Below are positions 47,451 to 61,649 of a stretch of 64,000 nucleotides of DNA, piece after piece. The notes beneath the pieces are model-generated. The model was given only the letters and a program-made list of their open reading frames with translations. It did no database searches and had not been told where the DNA came from. The DNA comes from Lepiota brunneoincarnata (Eukaryota > Basidiomycota > Agaricomycetes > Agaricales > Agaricaceae). Location: positions 806,001 to 870,000 of the forward strand of contig JAEBUN010000007.1 of assembly GCA_023014365.1 (NCBI GenBank). Direction: 5' to 3'. A program made the translations under genes and the position numbers. Position 1 is the stretch's first letter, and the number at the start of each line of letters is the position of its first letter.

Positions 47451-49303
47451 ATGTCAAATACCAAGTACTACCAGGTAGGGGGTTTCAGGCCCGGCATTCG
47501 GTGGTAAGGAACCACCATTGCTGCTTGCCAGACGTCATTAAATTCCCATCCACCAGGTTTGAAGGTGACTGGAATGATAAGCAGCTTGTGGACCTCCTCG
47601 CTGGACCAAGGTCCCCGCTGCGGTCTGGAAATCCAGATCGCCCCATCGAACTTATTCTGGGTAGGTGAACTGATTACGCGTACTTCTCATTGGACGAGAC
47701 AGATAAACGCGATCTGAAGGCATCAAGCACACTGGAACATCACATATTTTACTCTCAGATATTCAAACAAATCTCTTTGAAGGTACAGCGAAGAGGAGAT
47801 TTTCTGAACACGCCACCGCGGCGGATTACGAGTCTCTCTCACCCATATATTTCAACACGGCGGGTGACCTGCTGAAAAAGCTTGGGACTCTGAAACCAAA
47901 ACAAAGGAAGAGGAAGGAACAAGATCCCTGGGACACGAGCCAAGCGAACAAGGCCTATAAAGAGGGCAGTCAGGGAATTTTACGAGGAGAGTTTGAAAAC
48001 GGAAGGTGGCGGTTCACTGATACGGTCGCACCAATCCCTCCTTCTGAAATTTTCTTCCAGAGTTCTCTATCGGCTTTTACAGAATGCCATAAAACCACCA
48101 ATTTATGGACTTTCCAGTGTCTCGTGGGCACAGGACGTTCGTATCTTGTCGTTTGTGTGCAATCTCAGGGCCGTCGATTTTCGCCCCTATGAGGAGCGTC
48201 TTCAATCCCCCCGTCCACTCGATTATGGCTGGGCTGAGGCCATTCCCTCTGGCTCAAAACTCTCGCTGAAACCAGAATCTGCAGTCCATCTTGTCAGAGC
48301 AGAGGATCGTCTCCTTGGAACGGGCAGATCACTTGTAGTGAGTTGTTTTCAGGTTCGGGCTGTCCATCCATGATTCAGGCACCACAGCCCTTTAAACACG
48401 GGACCACTCGGACAGTAAACAGGGAAGAGCTTGAATCAACAGCACGGGCATACTTTAAGGCGTTTCAGACTGAACAAGCAGATCTTCCAACTATCTTACT
48501 CGTTCACGATGAGACGCTTGCCCGGAATGCCTTACATGAACTCGGAATCAAAACCTCAACTTGGAGGTCTGGTATATCTGAACTTGTTAGGCGTGATGTC
48601 AGTCATAGACCGGCTATATGCGTTCGCCAATTAATTTGATCCGTCAGGTCAACCTCGAGCCCCCAATTAAGCAGGAAGCATCATCAAGTTCCGCTCCTCG
48701 CTTAGCATACGGCTATGAAAGCCGTAAGCAGCGGTCCCGCGAACGATCAAGATCCCCTACTCGAAAAATAATGAAGCCTGACCCCGACAGTATGGCAAGT
48801 CCGCGCTATTTCCCCTCCGGTCGACGATCCCCTCCAGTTCGTGAAAAGCAGACATTTGCTCCGATGTACATCGTGGACGTTCGGATGCTTTACCAGACAA
48901 TGATGCAGACGCAGAATGAAAAACTTCTTGTAGGGATCGCTCACAAATTAAACGCATTGGACGACACAAACTCTTGGTGCGCTGGTAATGAGGCAGTGTA
49001 AGGGCTACTCTCTTTGCACATTTCGCCCATAATGACTTATTTCACCCCACAAGCTATATCTTTCAAGTTTGGCACTCGATGGTATCTAACGCGACAATTG
49101 ATGAACAACGCATGTTGAGAATGGGCTCGACGACGCATGTGACTGCGGCTATGCAGGACCCACAGCAGCCTCCTGCATTCCCTACCGGGGAGGGATCCGA
49201 TGAAGAGTTTGACCCGAATGATATTGTTCAAGTCTCCAATACGGCGATGGAGCATGTTGACGGTGGTGATGATAGCGAAACCGATTATGGTAGTGATTAT
49301 TGA
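47451..49303 (+). CDS. Degenerate RNase H-fold (Gfd2/YDR514C- or QIP-like) protein
   Basis: Probable exonuclease-like protein with low-confidence family placement. A very short first exon (MSNTKYYQ) is followed by FEGDWNDKQLVDLLAG, then the basic stretch KPKQRKRKEQDPWDTS and WTFQCLVGTGRSYLVVCVQ. A block resembling exonuclease motif I follows (AVDFRPYEERLQSPRPLDYG), where a second acidic residue would normally follow D; here the motif is D-F-R. Then ADLPTILLVHDETLARNALH and IYIV-like DVRMLYQTMMQTQNEKLLVG. NSWCAGNEAV then WHSMVS resembles the third exonuclease motif, without its usual aspartate pattern. Between these lies an Arg/Ser segment (SRKQRSRERSRSPTRK). The acidic C-terminus ends SETDYGSDY. 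A frame shift is needed near 48160-48170. Catalysis looks doubtful. Confidence 0.6.
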
Positions 49304-50116
49304 TCGAGCATCAATCCCGATCAGGCCGATCGTGTCCAAAAATAGTACGGATAAAGAATGAATCCAACAATCGTGCTTACACCCCAGAGAAGTTAAAATT
49401 GAGTAGTGGACGATTACTTTGGCCACGGAGGGCCCGGTGGCTTGGTCTCGGGGGGTTGGGATTTAGTGGGGTCACGCGATTGTACACCAAGGGCCCAAAT
49501 GGTGGCGGAGGTGGCGCAGCGGGGTGCCCACCCGAGAGCAGAGCCAAACCATCGGGTAGGGCAGTTTCAGGGATGCAAAGGTGGCTATACTTCAAAATGA
49601 TAGAGAAACGGGTCGGAGATTGATAGCAAATATAAGTCTAAAGCTAGAATCGTCTGTGTGGTTCATTAACTCAGCTTCTGGTGAGGACACAGGTTTGTCC
49701 ATCTTGGAATAGGCCTGGTGACCCCCAAGTAGGATGACTTCCCATAGAAATTTGGAAGTCGGAGTTTCATCCAGTATTTATAATTCAGAACGTGGCTGAT
49801 GTGACATAACGTCACAGACTCACATTGTCCAGCTTGGGCGTCCGGTAATTCGATAGGAAAAATCACATTTCTGGACTTGGAATACGCGTGCGAAAAAGGG
49901 CGATATTACACTGGCGAACTCGGAGTTTCAAACCCAAACAATGGAGGTCGTGACATCTCCCACAGGGAAGCCAGGAATAGTGCTGGTGTCGGCTATTTTG
50001 CGAACGGATCCCATCATTAGTTGACTGTTGCGTGGTTGCCACGGTTCTACTGTGCTCTTCCTCCTTTACCATCATCTTAATTGCCTACCTCTTTTCTTTT
50101 ACCACCCACTACCGCT
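49304..50116. other. Intergenic region, 0.8 kb
   Basis: No gene supported. Small G-rich plus-strand frames after 49400 lack motifs. The right end should hold the promoter of the next membrane-protein gene. Confidence 0.5.
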
Positions 50117-53100
50117 ATGTCCCGATCGCGGAATGATTTGGCCTCTAGTGGGACCTCTACGTTGATCGCATCTTCCGCAAGATACAACAGCACCAGCACC
50201 AGCAGCACTACCTCTAAGCGTGTTCTCGATACAACACCCCTTATACCGACACCTGGGATCGACGAGCCCGCTACTAAACGATATGCATGTTCAATCCTGG
50301 GGCAACCAAAATCCCGACTGACTTCCTTATAGGAGCCCCCGACGTTGAATCTGGTCATCATGATTGGCACTCCAATTGTCTTTATGGCGCTGGGTATTGC
50401 GCTAGAGATCACAACCAATGTGTCGAGCAAACGGGGTGGTAAGTAGACGGGATCATGATACTTCTTATTCAACGACCGAATTTTCATCGCTACGCTATTA
50501 GGCTTCAAGGTACCGCCTGTGAACGTCTTCGGCACAGTCTCGGGACAATTCCTCGCGGTATGTATCCCCTGGCTGGTCTGAGTCCGTGCATCTGAACTTA
50601 CACCTCTTTGTAGTCGATCATCCCCACACTGTAAGTCGTCCATAGCCCTCTATCACTCTGGGATGCAGGCCGGGGCGCTTTAGCCTCACTCCGCCTAATT
50701 GGCATTAGTATTGGTGGTCGCGGCCGGGAATCGGTCCAAAAGATGCAAGGAACTCCATCCCTGGCCATTACGAACCACACAATCCCCTGCAGCTTCTTGG
50801 GCGTGTCCTGTGCGTCACGCTGACACATTCAGCCACCACCGAACAGTCTCTCTAGACTGCGGCCATGATGAGACGAGCGGATGCATCCAACTCTATATTC
50901 TGCTGTCGTGTCGGCGCCCTTATCATTCACTGTATGACTGACTCCTACACGATCAATTTAGCATCATCATTCCGTACAGTGTCTTGTACAGAGAACTTGA
51001 CTGGTCGCTACGGTGGTTTCAAGTACGTTTAAGACCCGCGCAATGAGTCTTGGTCTCATGATCGATGTCTTGATGTAGCCCTACGTTGTCCTTCAAAAAG
51101 GGGGTGCTAGCGCTGAGGAGAGCTTGTTACTCGACTATGTGTGTATTTGAGTGTTCTGTGGTGATATGCTAGCTGATTAAACTCCCAATTCTTCAGGTCA
51201 GAATGGGGTAAGCGAGTCCCTAAGTGACCTATTTCTGGTTAACTAACGTTCCGCAGACCGTTCTTTTCACTGTTTCGCGCTCTGAAATACAAACATCGGA
51301 TTGTTTTTTGGTCTTGTTTGACAGCAATAATCACATATAGCTTTCAGCCACTAGGTAATTTGATTTACTCGTCTCCCTTGCTCCGTAATTCACGAATTGC
51401 ACCGGGATTTAGCTGGCTCCATCTTCCAGATCAGGCAAACCACGCAAACAGACCGTAAGAGAAAATATTTGTGCTGCCTCCTCAGCTGACGCGAATTCCA
51501 CAGCCAAGCAGAACGTGACAAGCACAGAAATGCTCGCATTGGCGCGAGATATACAACAGCTAAACGGGTTTCTGGCCGCGTCTGGGTATGTCGAAGCGGC
51601 GACCTTTCATGGATTTGGAGACCCCCCTTTCGTGTTTAAGAATTGGGCGACGGCTGAATTCTTGGTTAGTCCTTCCACTTCGCCCTTGACGAGGTATTTG
51701 AACTTGTGTGCAGTTCCCAAAAGAAGCCTGGTCTAAACGGCACGCTGACAGTAAATACGACCGCAATTTCCACCACTGTCAACTGCGCCAACCCTGTCAG
51801 TGTTAACGTATTAAACGTATCTCCTACCCAGTCGAACATATCATCGGTGTCTGTCGACGGCTGCGCAGCGACGGTCGCCTTCGATCCAACAGTTCGTAGC
51901 ACTCCTCGTAGCAGGAAAGAACTCTGAACTGACGATATCAATAGTCAGCTAACCAGCAATATGGTGTAACTAACATTGCTTGTGGAGCTGCAGCTGAGAC
52001 TGACCAGAATTTCCAACCTGTAATGTTCTGGTACGTCACCTAGCTCTTCAGGTCAGCTTATTTTCTTGACAAAAATTTAGGTATTTCCTCAAGCGAGACG
52101 ACGGACTACCAGAGGCAAAAACAGTGTTTTGTTCTCCCACAATTCAACCCTTCTATGTTACTGCAGCGGCACACCTCGAGGACGGAAGACTTGATAGCTG
52201 TAATAGGACAACCGATTTTGATAAAAACAACAACAACATTACGGGCACAGACGCGCCCTTCCAGGGGAAGGCGTTCAACGGGTTTGTAACCCCTTTTTCT
52301 AGCATGAGACTTTTCTGACATAGCCTCAGCCTATTTTTCAACGGCACCACGGATACTTTTATTCAGGCGAGAGCAAGCGCAATCCGGTCAGGTGTGCCGG
52401 GCACCGTTTTCCGCAAGGCGTTACAGCAACCGGAGGGGATTCAGGCAGTATTTGACCTTCCAAATGGAATGATGGACTCGACAAGTCAGATCTACGTATG
52501 TGCTAAGATACTGCAGCTTTGAGACCATTATTCAAACGGATCCACCAGACACAATATCTGGCGGTATCGGCTAGATCAATTTACTTCCTGAAAAATAACG
52601 CGACTCTAAACGCAGAGCTGACTTCCCTTGTGCCGAGGCTATGGATAGAGTGCGTCATCCATTTCTTCTGTGTGATAATGTCGATGCTGAGAGAGAGGCT
52701 GCCGTCTCAGCCCACTACCTGCTCACACGCTCGCCTTCTTCCTCTTTTTTATCGGCTTTTCAGGGGTCTTCATACACATCTTCAATCGCCGTCAACGGAT
52801 GAAACTGAAGCTGGCAGCCCCTCCTGGGTCCATCGCTTCCATCGTTTCGCTGACCGCGCACTCCGGCTTCGGAGAATGGCTATGGCCCTACGACAACGAG
52901 ACGTCTCTCGAGAAAAAGTTGGATGGCATCAAGTTTCGGCTGGACGAGCGAACAGGAGCAATCGTCGCGGACGAGGTTCCATCCGAAGGAGTTCCGGGGA
53001 TGGGCCGCGACGATGCCATGCTCTCGTTGTTGGGGAAACGTAACGAAATAATAAGCCAGCATTCATCGTCATCCCAATCGGCATATCAGGCTGCTGTGGG

Positions 53101-53149
53101 ATACCCACCTTGGGTCTACAAGAACCCATATGACCAATTACCAGAGTGA
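50117..53149 (+). CDS. Large membrane/extracellular protein, possibly DUF3433
   Basis: Basidiomycete protein of unknown function, with a layout reminiscent of DUF3433 proteins. A Ser/Thr-rich cytoplasmic N-terminus (MSRSRNDLASSGTSTLIASS) precedes a first helix (LVIMIGTPIVFMALGIALEI). FKVPPVNVFGTVSGQFLAS, LYRELDWSLRWFQPYVVL and QKGGASAEESLLLDY then lead to a second membrane segment (VFWSCLTAIITYSFQPLAG). An extracellular-like domain follows, with GFLAASGYVEAATFHGFGDP, PFVFKNWATAEF, Asn-rich glycosylation-type sites (NGTLTVNTTAISTTVNCANP), a VDGCAATVAFDP block and NIACGAAAETDQNFQPVMFW. A further helix and a cytoplasmic tail (FGEWLWPYDNETSLEKKLDG) end KNPYDQLPE. More than ten short introns join in frame. 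The coding call is firm; the family name is tentative. Confidence 0.75.
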
Positions 53150-55568
53150 TCTCTCTGGACTTTTTTTATTATTTACCTACATTCTTTTTGCATGGACATG
53201 TTTCTGCACGTTCCTCTTTGCATGGCATTCGTGATCAGTTATTGTTCCCGCTGTGGACCTTGCTATTTGTTATGTATACGCACATACCCTTTCGACAATG
53301 TATACATAATGCGCAATATCTTTTGTTTCAAGACGAAAAGGGGCGAAAGAGTTGTTCTACATAGCCACCCCGCGAGGTGAAGACCCTCACTATTACCACA
53401 AAACTTCGGGTTCTGCGGCGGCCATATAGAGGGGCAGGCTCGTCGATTTATCACGGCTGAGAGTGGGCAGTGCCTGTCGAGGAAAATGATTATTAAGGGC
53501 ACGGCCCCGATTGCCGGATCACATAAGCGGTCGGAGCCTTGGCTCGGAGTTGGTGCGGGGCGAAATTGAAATTGATGTGCAATAAAATATGCAATAATGG
53601 ATGAGAACGATCCCGTGGGAATGGGCACACTGGATATTAGGTTTTCCAAGTTGATTTTAATGCGAACGAGCCTCGAAGGTGTCAGAAACACGATTCGTAC
53701 TTGCAATTAATGATTCGTGGGGAGTGACTGGTCACCGTTTATCGTAGGCACAGGGGTGTAATGAGTCTTGAGAAATAAGGCTCCACGTGTGAATTGCGTC
53801 CAGTGTAACCAGGGGTGGCACAATCCAAGGAATTACCATACCCGAAAAAGGTGTCGTGTTGTACTTATTGGGCAAGGGGTTTTCACATCCGGACCAGCTC
53901 TCGCGACTGACGCACTGTGCATGTGGTCGAAGCATATGGGGTCGCGGTACGATTGAGACTATGCCTCGTATGGTTCCAGTACCCCCCAGCGTTCTCGTCC
54001 GTAGTTAATCTTTTTGCGCTAGGCTCCCCTCGTTCTGGGCAGTCGCTGCGGTGATGTTAGTGAACGATACTGGCTGCATTATATCAATGGGCCCTAATAC
54101 TTAGTAGCAACTCGTTCGGACTACCTAAACAACAAGGACCCACGATTTATGATCCCATTGCCTACTACTGGGGATTTCATGCGGCCTCCTCATTGTGGTG
54201 TCTCCCCTTCTCTCCCCGGTGATTCGAGTGCGCCTACGAGCTGGAGGCTCATCCCCACTATCAGCGTGGGTGGCAACCTTCTAATCACCCAGCCCATTAT
54301 GTGGCGAGAATGTCCATAGTACCAACTGTGGGTATCAAGCTGATACGTGCACTGCCGGCTTAAGAAACGAACCACAAATCGGTTAATCATGCGGCCGGGT
54401 GTTCCCTTTCTATCCGCTGCGAGTAAGTCCACCTGATAGCCCCCCCGGAACAACCTGATTAACCCGTAGCAATTTTATCATTGACTTTCTTTCTCATGTC
54501 TCGCATGACTGTCATCCCTCCATCAAGATGTCGTAAAAGAAACCTTTCTTCCTTGCGGCTCGGTCTGCCACTCTTACGCTCTTACGCAATACACGCTCTC
54601 TGGAACTTGAAGCAGAATCTGGGAAGCACCGTACTGCGAGACGAAACCTTTCTCCCAGAGGAGCTGATGGCGTGGTTGTTCTTGACGCATTTTTCTCATT
54701 CGATTACGGTTTCTGGGGCTTGGCAGAGTTGAAAGGGTGTCTTGACGGACTTCAGTACTACGCTCATCGTCATGCAGGTTTGACGTAAACCACAACGACG
54801 AGCAAACTTCAATGACTCTTCGGAGCGATTCCCCCATGATTTCTCGCGATTAAAATAGGGAGTCCGCATTATTTTCACGAGATAGTCTTCTCCTCACACC
54901 AACAAAAGGAGGAGATTTATCTTTGATGGTCCCGGCCATCTCACGAACGCAGAACATACCAAAGTTGGAGATTCAGTGTCATGTATGACATGTTCTAAAA
55001 AACCCGTCGCTCCACAGTCAGATTGGAACAAATGATTTATGAATTCTTTGATACAGTCCCTCAAGCACCGTGGTAATAATCCGCTGCCTCCGGAATGTCT
55101 GGGTGAGCCGATATCTCGGTAAAGAGGTTTCACAGAAGTGCTCCGATTCGCCTTTGTTTACTAGACGGTGAGAGGGCCCTGCCTCCCGGATTGTGCAGTA
55201 CCAAGGGAAGGGGTCGAATCAACTAACCTAGTACAGCCTTGTAATAACATCAGGTTCGCTGGGAGTTGGGGACGATGTATGCTGTTGACTTCTTTCCCGG
55301 AACGATTGAATTCCCATGTCCGTCAAGTATGGCCGTCTTTCATGACAGGCGACACGAAGTCCGTCTCCCCCCGCAAGACAGCACCGACGGGGCATGATGA
55401 ACTAGAGGCGATTAACCCCCCGAATGTTTTTCTTGTCTTCACCGTAAGCCAATATGATATCACGGCCTCCGGAGAAGTACTCGAAATGAGCTATATAAAG
55501 GGGTAGAGCGGTCGTGCTATGACATCCTTAAGACGATCCATCCTGCCAAGGTGCTGATATCGGGAGCC
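53150..55568. other. Intergenic region, 2.4 kb
   Basis: No gene could be supported on either strand. Short frames around 54190-54880 lack motifs and splice context. The final 100 bp carry the promoter of the first hydrophobin. Confidence 0.5.
55492..55500 (+). promoter_or_regulatory. TATA box of hydrophobin 1
   Basis: TATATAAAG ends 69 bp upstream of the ATG at 55569, as expected for a strongly expressed hydrophobin gene. Confidence 0.65.
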
Positions 55569-56161
55569 ATGTTCATCTCTGTCGCACGCAGCTTCTTGGT
55601 TATGCTCCTTGCTTTCGGCGTCTTCGTTGCTGCAACAACTACCGTGACCGTTGCTCCTGTATGTTCTCTTTCGGGCCCCTCTGGAGTCTGCTATGAGATC
55701 TGAATTGCCCTTTCTAGCCGAGTCCCACTCCTATCCCTGGCAGTCAATGCGGGACCGGTAAAACGCAATGCTGCGATGCCCTAGAGAGGGTGAGTCCACC
55801 TGGTTCATGGGTAATGAGCGGAATTTACTGACAGTGAAAGTAGTCCGACGGTAGTGTTGTTGGCACTCTCTTAGGTCTTCTTGGTGTGGTGCTTCAGGGT
55901 GTCGAGGCTTTAGGTGTAAGAATTTCCATGTCCTTTTCAAGTTAGTTCCCACTCAACGGCGATGGCAGCGGGATACACTGCGTGCCCATAGACATCTTGG
56001 GCATTGGCCAGAACGCGTGTCATTCTCAACCAGTTTGTTGTCAAAACAACGATTTCGTGAGTGGAACTCGTTGCTTACTGTTCAAGTAGTAGCTAACCAA
56101 CCTACTCTCGAAGCATGGGCTTATCGCTATTGGTTGTGTCCCCATAAACATAAACCTCTAA
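55569..56161 (+). CDS. Class I hydrophobin 1
   Basis: Small secreted amphipathic protein that self-assembles at air-water interfaces of hyphae and fruit bodies. The signal peptide is MFISVARSFLVMLLAFGVFV-AA. A short Thr/Pro linker follows (TTTVTVAP, PSPTPIPGS). The eight-cysteine pattern is complete: QCGTGKTQCC (C1, C2C3), a hydrophobic SVVGTLLGLLGVVLQGVEAL, GIHC (C4), VPIDILGIGQNAC (C5), HSQPVCC (C6C7), then QNNDF spliced to HGLIAIGCVPININL (C8). Four short introns are present. The third junction after GVEAL is one base out of phase (TTAGGTGTAAG), probably an extra G. Reading through the last intron gives an alternative end (VSGTRC) with a stop at once, less like the family. Confidence 0.85.
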
Positions 56162-57017
56162 TGTTCGGGCGGGGATCGCGCGTTCTTGTCCGCACGTAGC
56201 ATATTTTTGGGAGAATCTGCACCTTTGAAAATCGGTGTACCTTAATATAAATTGAGGCGACTTGTTTAAAGGGGGCATCATTATCAGTCTCTCGCGTGCA
56301 GGGTATTGTGTGATAGAAGCCTACGGTGGAGCACAAGTTCATGGGCTTCGTAGTGGCCCAATCAAAAGACTAATGGTCACCTCCAGTTGTACGTACGGAT
56401 AGGGCGGTGCGCCTACTTAGCGTTTCATGTATGTACAACCTGTGTGTATGTATACGTATTTTAGGGCGGACGCACAGTTGCAGCCGAGCTGCGGGCATCA
56501 TATCCATTTCCAACTGGGTATTTGTTCGGGCCGTCGGTGCCGCGAGCAGACCCCCTCACTCCGTGCCAAATATGGCCCACGACAGTTTTACATAAAAATA
56601 AAAATAAGAGTACGTCTTCATTGCGCAGGGTGACCGCCTGTTTCTTGCAATGGGGAGGTTCATAGAACACGAGGTAGCAAGCACGAGCAGTTTGACGTTG
56701 GGGAGAGGAATGAATTGCGCACGCGCCACCGGGGTGTCAATCTGACTTTAAAAATTTCAAGCCCACTTCTAGCCCATCTCGTATTTTCTTGCCTTCGTGT
56801 CCAATCCACTTCCCTCAAGCGACATACCCTTTCCATTTCTCCTTACCCCTCGTAGTTTTTGATGTAAGTTCTTCCTCTCGTGTGTGGCAGCGATGCACGA
56901 CGCGACTTTGCTGCATATATGGCGGTTCGTCTTGCGCGACGCGCCCCTTTTGTCGCGCCGCTGGGTCGTACCACTTTATGTGATATCCTCGGATATTACT
57001 AACATTACCTCTCCAGC
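56162..57017. other. Intergenic region before beta-tubulin
   Basis: 856 bp without coding signal. It holds the hydrophobin 1 terminator and the tubulin promoter/5' leader. A pyrimidine-rich stretch occurs just before the tubulin start. Confidence 0.5.
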
Positions 57018-58988
<1,971 letters not shown>

Positions 58989-60133
58989 TCTTGTTCTCTC
59001 GCTATCCGAAAACCGGTTCACTTTCGTGTGTATCACACTACCTCGTTGGTTTCTTTTGCTGTGTCACGACCTCTTTACATACGCATGTCCTTGATGATTT
59101 CTTTTAATCATTCTTCTCTTCTCCCCGCGGATCCCACCCACTAAATGCAAATAACTTTTTAATCGGTTCATTCGGCGGTCAACGCTCCCGAAATAATACC
59201 CCTTTCTACGGATGATCAACTTTGTCTTATATTCCCAACATGAATGTTCTGACGATTGGGTCCCATGCTGGGCGGAATTGATTGACCGGGATGAAGGGAT
59301 GAGCCGATTCCTTTAGATTGGTATTTTGAGTGCGCCTTCCTATGCACGTACATCGCTGACAGTCGACCGTGAGTTCAAATTTTTGTTGACCAATGGGCTG
59401 AACGGCCTGCCCAGATCGAATGTATTCAAACATGATAGAATCCCTAAAGTTTGGGTTTTTTTCGACAGCTTGATTCAGGTGTTGTGGAGTGGGAGTAGAT
59501 TGCCACAGCCTTTTCCCTTCGGAAAATCTGGTCGGCGATGATTTCGCGGTGGAAGCTGGGTATAATTCGACAAATGCATCATTGGCTTGCTACAACTGAT
59601 GTCGAGAAGTTAACTTCCATAAACAAGGGCTTGACATGAGCCAATCGGCTGACAACCCTTTGCCGCTGTTCGGACCTCCCAGCTGGGCGAACCGCCACGG
59701 GAACATTTCCGCTATTCAGTTGCCGCCATATAACAGTGTGTAAGATCTCCCAGGTTTGTCAATCAATGTTCCTCCGTTGTTAATGAGCAGTTGAGCGATC
59801 AATCTTAGGAGATCCAAAAGGACTTGTAGTCATTTTTGAAAATTGCAGAGAAGATAAAAGAATCTCTTTCCTATTCTCGTAGGAGAGTTTAGCGGGTGCA
59901 TCATGTGGGTACATCCTCGGGTCGGGTTGACATGGGTAATCAAATGATTTCGTAGACCATTGGATGCTTTCTTTGAACAGAAAAATGTGGAAGCATGTGG
60001 GCGCAGGTAGCTCTTGGGGTATAAAAACCGGGGGGGAGTTTAGGCAAAGTCTTCAGTCGAACAAGGACTTTCAACTGTTCAACTACTCCCCAACCTCTTA
60101 CGACTTGAGCCCAGGCTTTACTTGCTGTTCACC
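58989..60133. other. Intergenic region between beta-tubulin and hydrophobin 2
   Basis: 1.15 kb, no coding signal. The left side is T-rich and fits a tubulin 3' UTR. A TATA box stands at the right end. Confidence 0.55.
60020..60027 (+). promoter_or_regulatory. TATA box of hydrophobin 2
   Basis: TATAAAAA lies about 107-114 bp upstream of the ATG at 60134. Confidence 0.6.
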
Positions 60134-61184
60134 ATGTTCTCTCGCATCGCCGCCTTTGCTTATGTCTATGTTGCTTTTGCTGTCCTTGCGGCCGGCTTGC
60201 CCAACTTCCCCACCACCTATGTGACTACCTCGTAGGTCGCATTCTTCGTGGCTGAGGTGTGGATTTCATTAACCGTCCTTCTACAGCAACGGCCACACTA
60301 TTACGGTCACTAGTACGGTGATTCAGCCGACCACCACGACCAAGCCGGTCACCAGCACGGTCACTGTTACCGTGCCTGTCACCACAACCTAAGCCAGTCA
60401 CTACCACCAAGCCCGTCCAGACTACCGTCACCGTCGTAAGTCTAAATTCTTTGACGGCCGTCCGGGAATGTGAATTCATTTTTTCGACGCAGACCTCCCC
60501 CCCGACCACTACCACTGAACCCTGCGAGCCAATGTAACACTGGTTCTTTGCAATGCTGTAAGTCTCCCAGCATCCTACCTTCCTCGTTTGTCTGTTAGTT
60601 GACACCAGTGGGTTATAGGTAATAGCGTCCAGTCCGCTAGCTCTGGCGCCGTTGGTCTTCTTCTTGGTCTCCTCGGTGTTGTCCTCCAGGATCTCACTGT
60701 CCTTGTGTAAGTCCCATCACCGTTCAAACACTCTCGCCGTGTGAATACTGATTACCGGTTGCTCGGTTAGCGGGATTACCTGCTCACCCCTGAGCGTTAT
60801 CGGCGTCGGTGGAAACTCTTGGTGAGTTTTACTTGTCCATGTGATACAACCTTCTTGTTTGCGCGGTGTTTCCCGGTAGGCTTTTGTTCCTGCCGTCTCG
60901 ATTACCGAATGCGAAGCGATGACTTGTGATTCGCCTGCTCGGGATCGAGACTCGGTTCGTCGGCTCCGGGAAAATCGTGATCAGCAGGGGAGAGTGCTTT
61001 TTTGAGCGAGGGACTAATGTGCTATTTCTGCTCCCTGTAGCACTGCTCAACCCGTTTGCTGTGAGAACAACACCTTCGTGAGTAAAATTTTGCGTGTCCG
61101 GAAAAAGAATGTGGATGTGCTGAATTGGTTCTTCAGGGTGGCATCATCGCCATCGGCTGCTCTCCCATCAATATCAACCTCTAA
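60134..61184 (+). CDS. Class I hydrophobin 2 with Thr-rich linker
   Basis: The signal peptide MFSRIAAFAYVYVAFAVLAA is followed by an unusually long Thr/Pro/Val linker (GHTITVTSTVIQPTTTTKPV, TSTVTVTVPVTTT). This is a candidate for O-glycosylation. The hydrophobin core has the full cysteine pattern: QCNTGSLQCC, SSGAVGLLLGLLGVVLQDL, GITC, SPLSVIGVGGNSC, TAQPVCC, ENNTF, then GGIIAIGCSPININL. An extra T at 60390 (ACCTAAG) makes a false stop inside the linker. A second one-base shift lies between TEPCEP and QCNTG near 60530. One intron (60822-61040) is 219 bp, four times longer than its neighbours. The core is about as close to hydrophobin 1 as expected for a recent-to-moderate duplication (GLLGVVLQ and PININL shared). 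Confidence 0.82.
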
Positions 61185-61649
61185 AGGGACTGAACGAGCT
61201 TGATTGGATACTGCTAGGCAGATTTACTCGGGCTTGAGGCTATCGGTGGGAGTTTAGACAAGTGAACTTTCCGGATGCGCCTTTTGTCCGGCATCCCATT
61301 GTAAATTTTTAGCGGCTGCTTTATATTTTGTTTGTCCATCATCTCTGAGTGTTTGTCGTCGTGTGTGAAAAATATATATGTTCATTTCGCTTTTCGCGAT
61401 GGCTTTGTGAGAACTATGACATATGTTGCTGGCGTGTATTTTTTTCTGACTTCTTTATTGAGCTTCCAGTCCTTTGGGCCTTGCATTTGGTGGAGCGCAC
61501 CACCAATTATTGCCACTGTACATGCCGTCATGGTAAACTAAGTGCGTCGCTGGCGACGTCATAGAGGGGCGACATATAAGACGGCTATCTTCGGGAACGA
61601 GCAGCATAGTCTATTCTTGATGTCCTAGCCTCCAGCCAAAGCAGTGACT
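61185..61649. other. Intergenic region before the small Cys-rich gene
   Basis: 465 bp with no coding signal; hydrophobin 2 terminator and the promoter of the next gene. Confidence 0.5.
61575..61580 (+). promoter_or_regulatory. TATA-like box of the small Cys-rich gene
   Basis: TATAAG about 70-75 bp upstream of the ATG at 61650. Confidence 0.4.

Noticed and set aside
56075..56096. Hydrophobin 1 ending by read-through at VSGTRC
   Set aside because: A normal intron leads to an exon encoding GLIAIGC, which matches hydrophobin 2 and the family.
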